Shown: positions 25,236-34,074, numbered from the stretch's first letter. The stretch is 64,000 nt of DNA from Scandinavium hiltneri (GCF_024764835.1 NZ_JALIGE010000074.1:186001-250000); one strand, 5' to 3'. Numbers and translations are program-made. The notes: generated from the sequence alone by a model not told the origin.

Positions 25236-25251
25236 GTTGGCTTCTGGTGGC

Positions 25252-25290
25252 GGGAGCCGGGAGCCGGGAGCCGGGAGCCGGGAGCCGGAG
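25252..25290. repeat. GGGAGCC heptamer tandem repeat
   Basis: Five perfect head-to-tail copies of GGGAGCC (25252-25286) plus a partial GGAG. An inverted copy core (GGCTCCCGG) 20-30 bp to the left could pair with any unit. A perfect short tandem repeat of this kind is prone to slippage and length variation between strains. Confidence 0.9.
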
Positions 25291-25302
25291 TGAAGCTAAA
25301 AA

Positions 25303-26061
25303 TTACAAAAACATTCCACCTGAAACTTCAATGCGCTGCGCGTTCATCCAGCCCAGCTCATCACTGAGCAGTGCAGCAATCGCGCCACCGATATCATCCG
25401 GCAGACCCGCCCGGCCGAGCGCCGTCTGGGACGCAACGTACTGATTCATTTCCGCGTTATCACGCACGCGCCCGCCGCCGAAGTCGGTTTCAATCGCACC
25501 CGGCGCAATAATATTGACCGAAATCCCGCGTGCGCCCAACTCTTTCGCCTGGTAGCGCGTCAGCACTTCCATCGCGCCTTTCATCGAGGCGTAGGCCGCG
25601 AAGCCCGGCAGCGCGAAACGCGCCAGTCCAGACGACACGTTCAGGATCCGGCCACCATCCTGAATCAACGGCAGAAGCTGCTGAGTCAGAAAGAACGGGC
25701 CTTTAAAGTGGATGTTCATTAGCTCGTCAAACACCGCCTCGCTGGTCTCGGCAAACGCACCGTACAAACCGATTCCGGCGTTGTTCACTAAATAATCAAA
25801 GGTGTCACGCTGCCAGGTCTTTTGCAGCTGCTGCTGTACCTGGTGGGCAAAACTCTCGAAACCGGAGACTTCGGCGACGTTCAGCTGTAATGCTGCGGCT
25901 TTCACACCAAATGCTTCAATTTCCGCGACAACTTTTTGTGCTTCCTGCTGATTGCTGTTGTAAGTCAGCAGAATATCAATTCCTTTCGCCGCCAGCTTCA
26001 GCGCCGCGTTTTTTCCCAGCCCACGGCTTGCGCCAGTGATCAAAGCGATACGTTGTGTCAT
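25303..26061 (-). CDS. Short-chain dehydrogenase/reductase (SDR)
   Basis: Classical SDR of 252 residues, NAD(P)-dependent. The start is the ATG at 26061 (MTQRIALITGASRGLGKNAA), which places the TGxxxGxG cofactor motif at 10-17; four extra codons upstream are possible. Other motifs are NNAG in DYLVNNAGIGLYG, the catalytic Ser in ILNVSSGLARF, the YxxxK in AAYASMKGAMEV, and the PGAIETDF loop. In place of Asp, the NSN after beta-2 suggests NADP(H) preference. It is divergent from the LysR gene yhjC with 118 bp between, so it is a good candidate target of YhjC. E. coli K-12 lacks it here. Substrate unknown. Confidence 0.85.
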   Translation of the reverse strand: MTQRIALITGASRGLGKNAALKLAAKGIDILLTYNSNQQEAQKVVAEIEAFGVKAAALQLNVAEVSGFESFAHQVQQQLQKTWQRDTFDYLVNNAGIGLYGAFAETSEAVFDELMNIHFKGPFFLTQQLLPLIQDGGRILNVSSGLARFALPGFAAYASMKGAMEVLTRYQAKELGARGISVNIIAPGAIETDFGGGRVRDNAEMNQYVASQTALGRAGLPDDIGGAIAALLSDELGWMNAQRIEVSGGMFL

Positions 26062-26179
26062 AACCAACCTCATTTCAGACAGGAGAACAGTGAGATAGAG
26101 CTTATTGGGTTGTGTATAATCAATAAAGATACGAAATTACGTTTCATTGTTTCACTGACAACAACAAAGGCCGCTACCT

Positions 26180-27079
26180 ATGGATAAAATTCACGCAATG
26201 CAGCTGTTCATTCGCGTCGCAGAACTGGAGAGTTTTTCACGCGCGGCTGACACGCTCGGCCTTCCAAAGGGTAGTGTATCGCGCCAAATTCAGGCGCTGG
26301 AAAACCTGCTGGGCGTTCGCCTTTTGCACCGCACCACCCGCCGGGTGCAGCTTACGCAGGACGGGATGGTCTATTACGAACGCGCAAAAGATTTACTCAG
26401 CAACCTCGATGAACTCGACGGCATGTTCCAGCATGACCCGACCAGCATCAGCGGACGTTTACGGGTGGACATGCCGGTGGGTGTTGCTCGAAATTTAGTC
26501 ATCCCAAAACTGCCCGCATTTCTGCAGCAGTATCCCGGTATTGAACTGGAGCTCAGCAGCAGCGATCGCCTGGTGGATGTGATTCGGGAAGGATTCGACT
26601 GTGTGGTGCGCGTCGGCACGCTGAAAGATTCCGGATTAGTGGCGCGGCCGATCGGCAAACTGACCGTGATTAACTGCGCCAGCCCGAATTATCTGGAGCG
26701 TTTTGGCTATCCGGAAACCCTCGACGATCTCGCGGGCCATGCGATGGTGCATTACGCCACCAGCCTCGGAGTACGCCCGCAGGGCTTTGAGCTCAACACC
26801 GACAATCAAATTCGCTGGCTGAAAACCGGCGGTGTTTTGACGGTCAACAGCACTGAAACCTATCACGCGGCCTGCCTCGCCGGGCTGGGAATTATTCAGG
26901 TGCCGCGCATCGGCGTGAAAGATGCCCTGCGCAGCGGAAAACTGGTCGAGATCCTGCCGCACTACCGCGCCGAACCGATGCCGGTATCGCTGATTTACCC
27001 GCATCGCCGCAACCTTTCCCGCCGCGTACATCTGTTTATGGAGTGGTTAACGGACGTGTTGAAAAGCTACGTGGACTGA
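26180..27079 (+). CDS. yhjC: YhjC (RcdB-like), LysR-family regulator
   Basis: LysR-type transcriptional regulator of 299 residues, colinear with E. coli YhjC (also named RcdB, reported to affect csgD). The winged HTH occupies 1-60: MDKIHAMQLFIRVAELESFSRAADTLGLPKGSVSRQIQALE. A long linker helix and an effector-binding domain (about 90-295) follow. It is divergent from an SDR gene, the usual LysR arrangement for controlling a neighbour and itself. The inducer is unknown. Confidence 0.9.
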   Translation: MDKIHAMQLFIRVAELESFSRAADTLGLPKGSVSRQIQALENLLGVRLLHRTTRRVQLTQDGMVYYERAKDLLSNLDELDGMFQHDPTSISGRLRVDMPVGVARNLVIPKLPAFLQQYPGIELELSSSDRLVDVIREGFDCVVRVGTLKDSGLVARPIGKLTVINCASPNYLERFGYPETLDDLAGHAMVHYATSLGVRPQGFELNTDNQIRWLKTGGVLTVNSTETYHAACLAGLGIIQVPRIGVKDALRSGKLVEILPHYRAEPMPVSLIYPHRRNLSRRVHLFMEWLTDVLKSYVD

Positions 27080-27160
27080 TAGTCATGAGGTTTCGTTAAT
27101 TATCGACACCTCATCGGCTATAATTTCACTCAGGTTTTAAAAGAAAGGAATAAATACCTG

Positions 27161-28189
27161 ATGACGCCGGATAACGACGCAAAACGCCCTACTCAGGATC
27201 TGGAATACGATCCCGTCAGGAAAATGGAAACCGATGATCTTTCCGCTTCGGGCATTAAACAGCGGGCCAGCGGTGCGCTGAATAAAGCCACCGGCACCGC
27301 TAAGAAAGTACAGCGCCAGCCGTTTATCGCCCACTTGATCCGCGCCGCCGAGCGCTTTAACGATCGCCTGGGCAATCAGTTCGGCGCAGCCATTACCTAC
27401 TTCTCGTTCCTGTCGATGATCCCGATTCTGATGGTGTCGTTTGCCGCTGGCGGGTTTATTCTCGCCTCGCATCCGACGCTGCTGCAGGATATTTTCGATA
27501 AAATTCTGGTCAATGTCAGCGACCCAACCCTCGCCGCCACGCTGAAAAACACCATCAGCACTGCGGTTCAGCAGCGAACCACCGTCGGAATTGTCGGCCT
27601 TCTGGTGGCGCTGTACTCCGGGATTAACTGGATGGGTAATTTGCGCGAGGCCATTCGTGCCCAGTCGCGCGACGTGTGGGAACGCTCGCCGCAGGACCAG
27701 GAGAAAATTTGGATTAAGTACTTCCGCGATTTTGTGTCGCTGATTGGCCTGTTGGTGGCGCTGATTGTCACGCTGTCGATTACCTCCGTCGCCGGGGCCG
27801 CGCAGCAGATGATCATCTCCGCACTGTATCTGGATTCGGTTGAGTGGCTGAAACCAGCGTGGCGCATTATCGGCCTCGCGATTTCTATTCTCGCCAACTA
27901 CCTGTTGTTCTTCTGGATTTTCTGGCGGCTCCCGCGCCACCGCCCGCGCCGAAAAGCGCTGGTTCGCGGCACCTTTATTGCGGCCATCGGCTTTGAGGTG
28001 ATTAAAATCATCATGACCTGGACGCTGCCCGCACTGGTGAAATCCCCGTCTGGCGCGGCATTTGGCTCGGTACTCGGGATCATGGCATTTTTCTATTTCT
28101 TCGCCCGCCTGACGCTGTTCTGCGCCGCGTGGATTGCCACCGCCGAATACAAAGACGACCGGCGGATGCCGGGAAAATCCCACCACTGA
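27161..28189 (+). CDS. yhjD: YhjD, BrkB/YihY-family inner-membrane protein
   Basis: Polytopic membrane protein of the YihY/BrkB family, 342 residues (E. coli 337). In E. coli a gain-of-function YhjD change suppresses Kdo loss, which suggests a role in envelope or lipid handling, but the activity is unproven. The N-terminal 65 residues are polar. Helices then begin at GAAITYFSFLSMIPILMVSFAAGGFIL and continue to FFYFFARLTLFCAAWIATAEY. A strong hairpin terminator follows. Confidence 0.92.
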   Translation: MTPDNDAKRPTQDLEYDPVRKMETDDLSASGIKQRASGALNKATGTAKKVQRQPFIAHLIRAAERFNDRLGNQFGAAITYFSFLSMIPILMVSFAAGGFILASHPTLLQDIFDKILVNVSDPTLAATLKNTISTAVQQRTTVGIVGLLVALYSGINWMGNLREAIRAQSRDVWERSPQDQEKIWIKYFRDFVSLIGLLVALIVTLSITSVAGAAQQMIISALYLDSVEWLKPAWRIIGLAISILANYLLFFWIFWRLPRHRPRRKALVRGTFIAAIGFEVIKIIMTWTLPALVKSPSGAAFGSVLGIMAFFYFFARLTLFCAAWIATAEYKDDRRMPGKSHH

Positions 28190-28196
28190 TGCGGTT

Positions 28197-28225
28197 ATCG
28201 GGCTGAAATATCAGCCCGATTTCCA
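28197..28225 (+). terminator. Terminator after yhjD
   Basis: A perfect 10-bp stem ATCGGGCTGA / TCAGCCCGAT with an AATA loop, followed by the T-rich TTCCATTTTT. It starts 8 bp after the yhjD stop. Confidence 0.85.
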
Positions 28226-28450
28226 TTTTTAGTCGATAAATCCAGTTGGTAACTTTTATTTAACCAGAAAGCAGTGATATTCACTTATTATCGAATTGTG
28301 TGAAGCATTTCATAGAAGTGATTTCGCTGGTCCGAAAATTATCCGCTTTTTGCCTGTTTTTCACCCTTCCGCTCACCTTGTTACACATTGAAATGTCGCT
28401 TTTGCTGTGCGTAATATGGCCGTTCGTTCGCCTAAAAATAAGAAAAGATT

Positions 28451-29773
28451 ATGCAATCAGCTGCCACAACACTCGATACTCAGCAGGACATCACCCCGGT
28501 CAACTCGCGGAATAAAGTGGTCGTCGCATCCCTCATTGGCACCGCCATTGAGTTCTTCGACTTTTACATTTACGCCACCGCGGCGGTTATTGTCTTTCCC
28601 CATATTTTCTTCCCGCAGGGCGATCCAGCCGCTGCGACGCTGCAATCCCTTGCGACATTCGCCATCGCGTTTGTGGCCCGTCCGATTGGCTCGGCGCTGT
28701 TCGGCCACTTTGGCGACCGCGTCGGTCGTAAAGTGACGCTGGTTGCGTCACTGCTGACGATGGGGATTTCTACCGTGGTTATCGGTTTACTGCCGAGCTA
28801 CGACACCATTGGTATTCTGGCTCCGGTGCTGCTGGCGCTGGCGCGTTTTGGTCAGGGTCTCGGTCTGGGCGGTGAATGGGGCGGTGCGGCGTTGTTGGCG
28901 ACAGAAAACGCGCCACCGAAAAAGCGTGCGTTGTATGGCTCATTCCCACAGCTCGGCGCACCGATTGGCTTCTTCTTTGCCAACGGCACATTCCTGCTGC
29001 TTTCCTGGCTGCTGACCGATGAACAGTTCATGAGCTGGGGCTGGCGCGTGCCATTTATCTTCTCTGCGGTGCTGGTAATTATCGGTCTGTACGTGCGTGT
29101 TTCCCTGCACGAAACGCCGGTGTTCGCCAAAGTGGCGGCGGCGAAGAAACAAGTGAAAGTGCCGATGGGCACCCTGCTCAGCAAGCATTTGCGTGTGACC
29201 GTACTCGGCACCTTTATCATGCTCGCGACGTATACCCTGTTCTACATCATGACCGTTTATTCGATGACCTACAGCACCGCTGCGGTGCCGCACGGTCTGG
29301 GCCTGCCACGCAACGAAGTGCTGTGGATGCTGATGATGGCGGTGATTGGTTTTGGCGTGATGGTACCGATTGCAGGTCTGCTGGCTGACCGCTTTGGTCG
29401 TCGCAAAAGTATGATCACCATTACGACGCTGATTATCCTGTTTGGCCTGTTCGTGTTCCAGCCGCTGCTGGGCTCGGGCAACCCGATGCTGATTATGGCG
29501 TATTTGCTGCTCGGCCTGAGTCTGATGGGTCTGACCTTCGGCCCAATGGGTGCGCTGCTGCCAGAGCTGTTCCCGACCGAAGTACGTTACACCGGGGCAT
29601 CGTTCTCGTATAACGTGTCGTCGATTCTGGGTGCGTCCGTAGCGCCTTACATCGCTGCGTGGTTGACCGGGACTTACGGTCTGGCGTACGTGGGTTATTA
29701 CCTGGCGTCAATGGCAGCCCTGACGCTGATTGCGCTGGTGCTGACGCATGAGACACGGGAGCAGTCGCTGTAA
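28451..29773 (+). CDS. yhjE: YhjE, MFS metabolite:H+ symporter family transporter
   Basis: Twelve-helix major facilitator of the MHS (metabolite:H+ symport) subfamily, related to ProP and ShiA; its substrate is not established. It has 440 residues, equal to E. coli. Features seen are the first helix IGTAIEFFDFYIYATAAVIVFP, the MFS loop 2-3 motif GHFGDRVGRK, and GLGLGGEWGGAALLATENAP, typical of MHS. The second-half motif is GLLADRFGRRKS. About 260 bp upstream hold its promoter. Confidence 0.94.
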   Translation: MQSAATTLDTQQDITPVNSRNKVVVASLIGTAIEFFDFYIYATAAVIVFPHIFFPQGDPAAATLQSLATFAIAFVARPIGSALFGHFGDRVGRKVTLVASLLTMGISTVVIGLLPSYDTIGILAPVLLALARFGQGLGLGGEWGGAALLATENAPPKKRALYGSFPQLGAPIGFFFANGTFLLLSWLLTDEQFMSWGWRVPFIFSAVLVIIGLYVRVSLHETPVFAKVAAAKKQVKVPMGTLLSKHLRVTVLGTFIMLATYTLFYIMTVYSMTYSTAAVPHGLGLPRNEVLWMLMMAVIGFGVMVPIAGLLADRFGRRKSMITITTLIILFGLFVFQPLLGSGNPMLIMAYLLLGLSLMGLTFGPMGALLPELFPTEVRYTGASFSYNVSSILGASVAPYIAAWLTGTYGLAYVGYYLASMAALTLIALVLTHETREQSL

Positions 29774-29782
29774 ACCTTTCCC

Positions 29783-29811
29783 TTCCCCTCGCCCCAAAGG
29801 GGTGAGGGGAA
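29783..29811. terminator. Bidirectional hairpin between yhjE and yhjG
   Basis: A 13-bp stem TTCCCCTCGCCCC / GGGGTGAGGGGAA with an AAA loop and one wobble pair, placed between the convergent yhjE and yhjG. The flanking T run is short on both strands, so it may be a 3'-end stabiliser or a repeat-derived hairpin rather than a full intrinsic terminator. Confidence 0.65.
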
Positions 29812-29822
29812 ACGCGCGTTAA

Positions 29823-31865
29823 TTACTTGCGCATTTGCGACAAAATCACATGACACTGATTCGCATCACCTTCCGACGGCGAAATTAACGCCAGAAGCGC
29901 GGCCGCAGGTGTCACCAACGTCGCCAGCGCTGCCGCCACCGCGCCGCGTACAATCAACGGCCCTGGCTTCACGCCGTAATCCGGGTTCTTGAAGGTGCCG
30001 CGCACATAAAGCGGTGAGCGCAGGGTAATAATACGGATCCCCTTACTTTCCGGATCGATAGTTAAATCCAGCTGTTCAGAGGCGAAACTCGCCGTACCCG
30101 TCACGTTAATCAGTGCGTTTTCAGTATCAAAGGCGAGGATCTGCGGACGTGCCACACCGTTACTGATATTGACGTTGGCCGCCGCGCAATTCACCCGCAC
30201 TTCGTCATCACCGAAAATCTGCCCGACGATAAAATTCCCCACGTTGAGGCCAAGAATTTCCATCAGGTTGCGGCTGACCACCCCGTCGTTCATCAGCAGT
30301 TTCAGGTTGCCGTCGCTCGAGCCGAGCAGGGCGGCAACTGAATTCCCCGTGCCGCGGAATTTGGCGTCGCCGTTCAGTTCACCCAGCGTTTTTTGCATCA
30401 GTTCGACGTTCGGCATCAGCTCTTTGAGCCGCAGCCTTCTGGCCTGAATATCCGCTTCGCCCTGCATTGGCTTTTTATTCCCGGCAAGGTGAATATTGGC
30501 GTTGATGGTGCCGTTGGCCATGCCAAATTTCAGCGGCTCCAGACGCAGGTCGCCGCGTTCGAGGATCACATGGGTGCTGAGATTATTCAGCGGCAGCGTG
30601 CTGCCGTGCTCGATATGCCCGCCTTTGAAGCGCACATCGGCGTCCATCACGTCCCATTTATCGGTTTCGAAACGCTCATGCGGCAGCACTTTTCCGGAAG
30701 GCTGAATATCCTTTTGTACCTCTTTGGTTTTGGTGCCCTTGCCGGAATCGACGCCAATCAGCGGCCCTAAATCCGCCAGCCGCAGCTGTTTCGACTCCAT
30801 GTCGCCTTCCAGTTTCGGACGCGGTTTGATCATGCTGTATTTCAGCGTGCCGTGAATGTCGCTGTCGCCGATGCGCCCGTTAAAGTTGCGATAGTCAAAG
30901 ACCGAGCCTTTTTCGGTGTCGATTTTCGCCACCAGATGCCCGTCCGTTTCAAACGGCGGCGTGTCCGGTAACAGAACGCCGGTGAGGTCATACAGCTGGC
31001 CGAGTGAATCGCCGGAAAACTTTAGCTTTAAATCCACGCCGCCCATTTTCAACGGGTCGTTCACCGTGCCGCTAAACGCTACCCGCGTGTTGCCGGAGTG
31101 GAAATCGGCCTGCACCGGGAACGGCGTGCCTTCGCTACGCAGCGCCAGCATACCGCCAATTTTCCCGGTCCCGGTGAGCGGCTGGCCGTTGTAGCGCCCT
31201 TGCGCCTTCAGGCCAAACACATAATCCCCCGGCTTCGGCCCGTCGCTTTTGCCCTTATCTCCCGTCACTTCGCTGAACGGCAGCGGCTTGCCCAGCGGAT
31301 CAACGAAGATCTCGATATCGGCCTTACTGATCTTATCGTCCACTTTGATTCGCCCGCGATCGAACAGCACGTTATCGAGGCGGAATGACCACGCGGACGG
31401 CTGCGCATTTTTTTGCGTGCCATCGGCAGACGCCAGATTGAAGGTCCAGTTATTGGTTTTTTCCGAGAGGCGAATGAGGCGCGCATCCGGCTGATCCAGC
31501 TTGATCCACGGCAGGTACACAGTTTTGGTCAGCAGCCACAGCGGAGCCAGCGTGGCTTCCACGCGCGGCAGGTGTACCATCGTGATTTCAGGAATGTCCG
31601 GCGGATTGCCAAGAATAATGTCATCGGCGTGCACGTGCGGCCAGGGCACCCAGCCTCGCCAACCGGTTTCGCTGGGTTGGCGTTCCCAGGCTACACCGAG
31701 ATCGCCGCGAATGGCGAACGGCCGGTTCAGTTCGGCCGTGACTTTTTTATTGATGGTTGGCTTGAATCGATTCCAGTCGAAATTTGCAATAACGATCAGC
31801 AGTACGACGAAAAGCACCACAAGCGTCGCAAAAGAAATCGTGATGACTTTGCTGGTTTTAGTCAT
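29823..31865 (-). CDS. yhjG: YhjG, AsmA-family envelope protein
   Basis: AsmA-like protein anchored in the inner membrane by one N-terminal helix (TISFATLVVLFVVLLIVIA, about 8-28), with a large periplasmic part rich in beta-structure. The wider family includes bridge-like proteins linked to phospholipid transport and outer-membrane assembly. I start at the ATG at 31865 (MTKTSKVITISFATLV), giving 680 residues (E. coli 691). The AsmA N-terminal motif NFDWNRFKPTINKKVTAELNRPFAIRGDLGV is clear. The C-terminus carries DLTIDPESKGIRIITLRSPLYVRGTFKNPDYGVKPG, typical of the family. An ERIC element lies about 40 bp upstream. Confidence 0.92.
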   Translation of the reverse strand: MTKTSKVITISFATLVVLFVVLLIVIANFDWNRFKPTINKKVTAELNRPFAIRGDLGVAWERQPSETGWRGWVPWPHVHADDIILGNPPDIPEITMVHLPRVEATLAPLWLLTKTVYLPWIKLDQPDARLIRLSEKTNNWTFNLASADGTQKNAQPSAWSFRLDNVLFDRGRIKVDDKISKADIEIFVDPLGKPLPFSEVTGDKGKSDGPKPGDYVFGLKAQGRYNGQPLTGTGKIGGMLALRSEGTPFPVQADFHSGNTRVAFSGTVNDPLKMGGVDLKLKFSGDSLGQLYDLTGVLLPDTPPFETDGHLVAKIDTEKGSVFDYRNFNGRIGDSDIHGTLKYSMIKPRPKLEGDMESKQLRLADLGPLIGVDSGKGTKTKEVQKDIQPSGKVLPHERFETDKWDVMDADVRFKGGHIEHGSTLPLNNLSTHVILERGDLRLEPLKFGMANGTINANIHLAGNKKPMQGEADIQARRLRLKELMPNVELMQKTLGELNGDAKFRGTGNSVAALLGSSDGNLKLLMNDGVVSRNLMEILGLNVGNFIVGQIFGDDEVRVNCAAANVNISNGVARPQILAFDTENALINVTGTASFASEQLDLTIDPESKGIRIITLRSPLYVRGTFKNPDYGVKPGPLIVRGAVAAALATLVTPAAALLALISPSEGDANQCHVILSQMRK

Positions 31866-31904
31866 GCCGTAAACGCTCCTGTTTTGCCTCACCTTTTATA
31901 AATA

Positions 31905-32102
31905 TATACCCAAAATAATTCGAGCTGCAGGAAGGCGGCAAAAGAACGACAAATTCGTCTGGAACGAATTTGACCAGCCAAAGGCTGGCCTCCGGTGAGA
32001 AACAAGGATGTTTCTCACCAATCCCCAGGAGCTTACTTGAGTAAGTGACTGGGGTGAGAGAGTGCAGCCAACGCAGCTGCAGCTTGAAGTATGACGGGTA
32101 TC
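31905..32102. repeat. ERIC element with a 71-bp internal insertion of three hairpins
   Basis: Both ERIC ends (TATACCCAAAATAATTCGAG and CTTGAAGTATGACGGGTAT) and the core (ATCCCCAGGAGCTTACTTGA ... GTAAGTGACTGGGGTGAG) are excellent matches. About 71 extra bases follow the left arm. They form three consecutive perfect hairpins: CAAATTCGT/ACGAATTTG (31950-31972), CCAGCC/GGCTGG (31974-31988) and GGTGAGAAAC/GTTTCTCACC (31994-32019). The total of about 198 bp equals 127 plus 71. It lies between yhjG and pdeH, both on minus. Confidence 0.9.
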
Positions 32103-32129
32103 GTTGAGGCTGAGAGAAAAGATTGCCGA

Positions 32130-32903
32130 TCAGGCCAGATTGAGCATCACTTCTTCGAGGGTAGACATCGGCACCGGACGTGATAAGAAGTAGCCCTGAG
32201 CCGCATGGGCCGGGGATTGCTGGACGTCACGCCACTCTTCCAGCGTCTCAACGCCTTCGACGATCACGCCCTTGCAATAACGATTCATCAGCTGAATGAG
32301 CAGTTCAAAAAGATTACGCCCTTCCGGGGTCTTACGCAGCATGATGAACAGGTCGCGGGCCACTTTGATGTAGTCGTAGCGCACTTCACTCAACGCCGAA
32401 AAGTTTGCCATCCCGGTACCGAAATCATCAAGCCACAGCGGACCAAATTCGCACAGCGACGCAAAAGAGGAATCCTGCGGCAGACGAATGTGCTCCACCA
32501 GCTCGAAACGCAGCCAGGGAATATCTTCTATTTGCGCCATCAATACTGGGTCCTGACGCATCGCCATCAGCGTCGGGCCATCAACGTTTACCGAGGCCAA
32601 TATCCCGTTGCCAGCGAAGAACGCGCGCTTCGCCGTGAGTGCCGCCAATTGTTCTTTGATGACATCGATTCGCTGGCGCACCGCCACCTCCGCAAAATAA
32701 CGGTCAGGAGCAATACGCTGTGTAGGGTGCTCCGGGTGCGTCACCACGGTCAGCACTTCGACTGCCATCAGGTAACCATCGGTTTTATAGATCGGCTGGT
32801 AAGTATAAGCACGCTCACACTCCAGCCAATAGCGCCGCTCCTGTAGGCCTTCAATGCCTGCATCGGGAATGCTTAGCCGCTGGATAACCTGCTTTAACTT
32901 CAT
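32130..32903 (-). CDS. pdeH: PdeH (YhjH), EAL-domain c-di-GMP phosphodiesterase
   Basis: Soluble stand-alone EAL protein of 257 residues (E. coli 255) that hydrolyses c-di-GMP. In E. coli it is expressed with the flagellar class III genes and keeps the motility brake YcgR off. The signature Glu sits in AVEVLTV (an EVL variant; E. coli has ELL). Metal and catalytic motifs seen are SVNVDGPTL, FELVEHIRLP, LWLDDFGTGMANF (DDFGTG), YDYIKVARDLF and the late VIVEGVETLEEW. No GGDEF or sensory domain is present. It faces the cellulose locus functionally: lower c-di-GMP would reduce BcsA activity. Confidence 0.95.
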   Translation of the reverse strand: MKLKQVIQRLSIPDAGIEGLQERRYWLECERAYTYQPIYKTDGYLMAVEVLTVVTHPEHPTQRIAPDRYFAEVAVRQRIDVIKEQLAALTAKRAFFAGNGILASVNVDGPTLMAMRQDPVLMAQIEDIPWLRFELVEHIRLPQDSSFASLCEFGPLWLDDFGTGMANFSALSEVRYDYIKVARDLFIMLRKTPEGRNLFELLIQLMNRYCKGVIVEGVETLEEWRDVQQSPAHAAQGYFLSRPVPMSTLEEVMLNLA

Positions 32904-33049
32904 CTCAGCTGTCCTGTTAATGAGGGAATCTGTCGCAACTCGTCATTGGGTTATCGGCGCTGAAAGTGAGAACTTTATGTTCAACGGCTGGCATTTTGTG
33001 TTTCTGTGCATCCTGGATCAAAGGAGAATCCGCGCCAGTTCAAAAAAAT

Positions 33050-33068
33050 AATGGAACGTTGTTTTAAT
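33050..33068 (+). promoter_or_regulatory. KdgR operator upstream of kdgK
   Basis: AATGGAACGTTGTTTTAAT is a near-palindrome matching the enterobacterial KdgR box (AATRAAAYRNYRTTTYATT) at nearly every position. It lies about 70 bp before the kdgK ATG, so KDG-responsive repression of kdgK is inferred. Confidence 0.8.
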
Positions 33069-33137
33069 ATAGTTGACCCGCTACCCCCCTCAGCGCAAAC
33101 TAACAGTAATTTTTTGATTTCGGGAAGGCTGACGACT

Positions 33138-34067
33138 ATGTCTAAAAAAATTGCCGTCATTGGCGAATGCATGATTGAGCTGTCAGAGAAAGGCTCTGCG
33201 GTAAACCGTGGTTTTGGCGGCGATACGCTGAATACCTCCGTGTACATCGCTCGCCAGGTTGCACCTGCGGATTTGCAGGTGAGCTATATCACCGCCCTCG
33301 GTACAGACAGTTTCAGCCAGCAAATGCTCGACGCCTGGCAGAGTGAGCACGTCGATACTCGCCTGATTCAGCGCATGGAAAACCGGATGCCTGGTCTGTA
33401 TTACATCGAAACAGATGAGACCGGCGAGCGTACGTTCTACTATTGGCGCAACGAAGCAGCGGCTAAATTCTGGCTTGAGAGCGAGCAGGCAGCGGCGATT
33501 TGCGAAGAGCTGGCGACCTTTGACTACCTCTATTTGAGCGGTATTAGCCTCGCTATCCTGAGCCCGGCAAGCCGTGAGAAGCTGTTCTCACTGCTGCATG
33601 AATGCCGTGCGAACGGTGGGAAAGTGATTTTCGATAACAACTATCGCCAGCGCCTGTGGGCCAGCCGCGAAGAAACACAGCAGGTGTATCAGCAGATGTT
33701 GGGCTGCACCGACATCGCGTTCCTGACGCTGGATGATGAAGACGCGCTGTGGGGCGAAAAGCCGGTCGAAGACGTGATGGCCCGTACGCACGCCGCCGGT
33801 GTGCATGAAGTGGTTATCAAGCGCGGGGCAGATTCTTGCCTGGTGTCACTGGCAGAAGAAGGCGTGGTGGATGTGCCTGCGGTGAAATTACCGAAAGAGA
33901 ACGTGGTGGATACCACCGCTGCGGGTGATTCGTTTAGTGCGGGTTATCTGGCAGTACGTTTGACTGGCGGAGATACGCAAGCTGCGGCACAACGCGGGCA
34001 TTTAACCGCAAGCACCGTGATTCAGTATCGCGGGGCGATCATTCCACGCGACGCCATGCCCGCGTGA
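33138..34067 (+). CDS. kdgK: KdgK, 2-keto-3-deoxygluconate kinase
   Basis: PfkB-family sugar kinase that phosphorylates 2-keto-3-deoxygluconate to KDPG, the last shared step of hexuronate and pectin-fragment breakdown before the KDPG aldolase. It has 309 residues from the ATG at 33138 (MSKKIAVIGECMIELSEKG), which has GGAAGG upstream; a 44-codon N-terminal extension is open but runs through the KdgR box. The PfkB signature with catalytic Asp is DTTAAGDSFSAGYLA at about 248-262. FDNNYRQRLW is the typical sugar/ATP-site stretch. Confidence 0.96.
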   Translation: MSKKIAVIGECMIELSEKGSAVNRGFGGDTLNTSVYIARQVAPADLQVSYITALGTDSFSQQMLDAWQSEHVDTRLIQRMENRMPGLYYIETDETGERTFYYWRNEAAAKFWLESEQAAAICEELATFDYLYLSGISLAILSPASREKLFSLLHECRANGGKVIFDNNYRQRLWASREETQQVYQQMLGCTDIAFLTLDDEDALWGEKPVEDVMARTHAAGVHEVVIKRGADSCLVSLAEEGVVDVPAVKLPKENVVDTTAAGDSFSAGYLAVRLTGGDTQAAAQRGHLTASTVIQYRGAIIPRDAMPA

Positions 34068-34074
34068 TAAATGA

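Larger units (their letters stand above)
24973..25302. other. Gap between HEPN and SDR genes: heptamer repeat and possible small gene
   Basis: 330 bp between two minus-strand genes. It contains a GC-rich heptamer tandem repeat (25252-25290), a reverse-complement echo of it (GGCTCCCGGCC at 25220-25230) and a 50-codon frame (25083-25235). The part next to the HEPN gene (24973-25080) is AT-rich and probably carries that gene's promoter. Confidence 0.5.

Noticed and set aside
28300..28515. 71-codon GTG-started hydrophobic frame ahead of yhjE
   Set aside because: It overlaps the first 65 bases of yhjE in another frame, has no good ribosome site and resembles no leader peptide I know; more likely chance hydrophobicity in an AT-rich promoter region.
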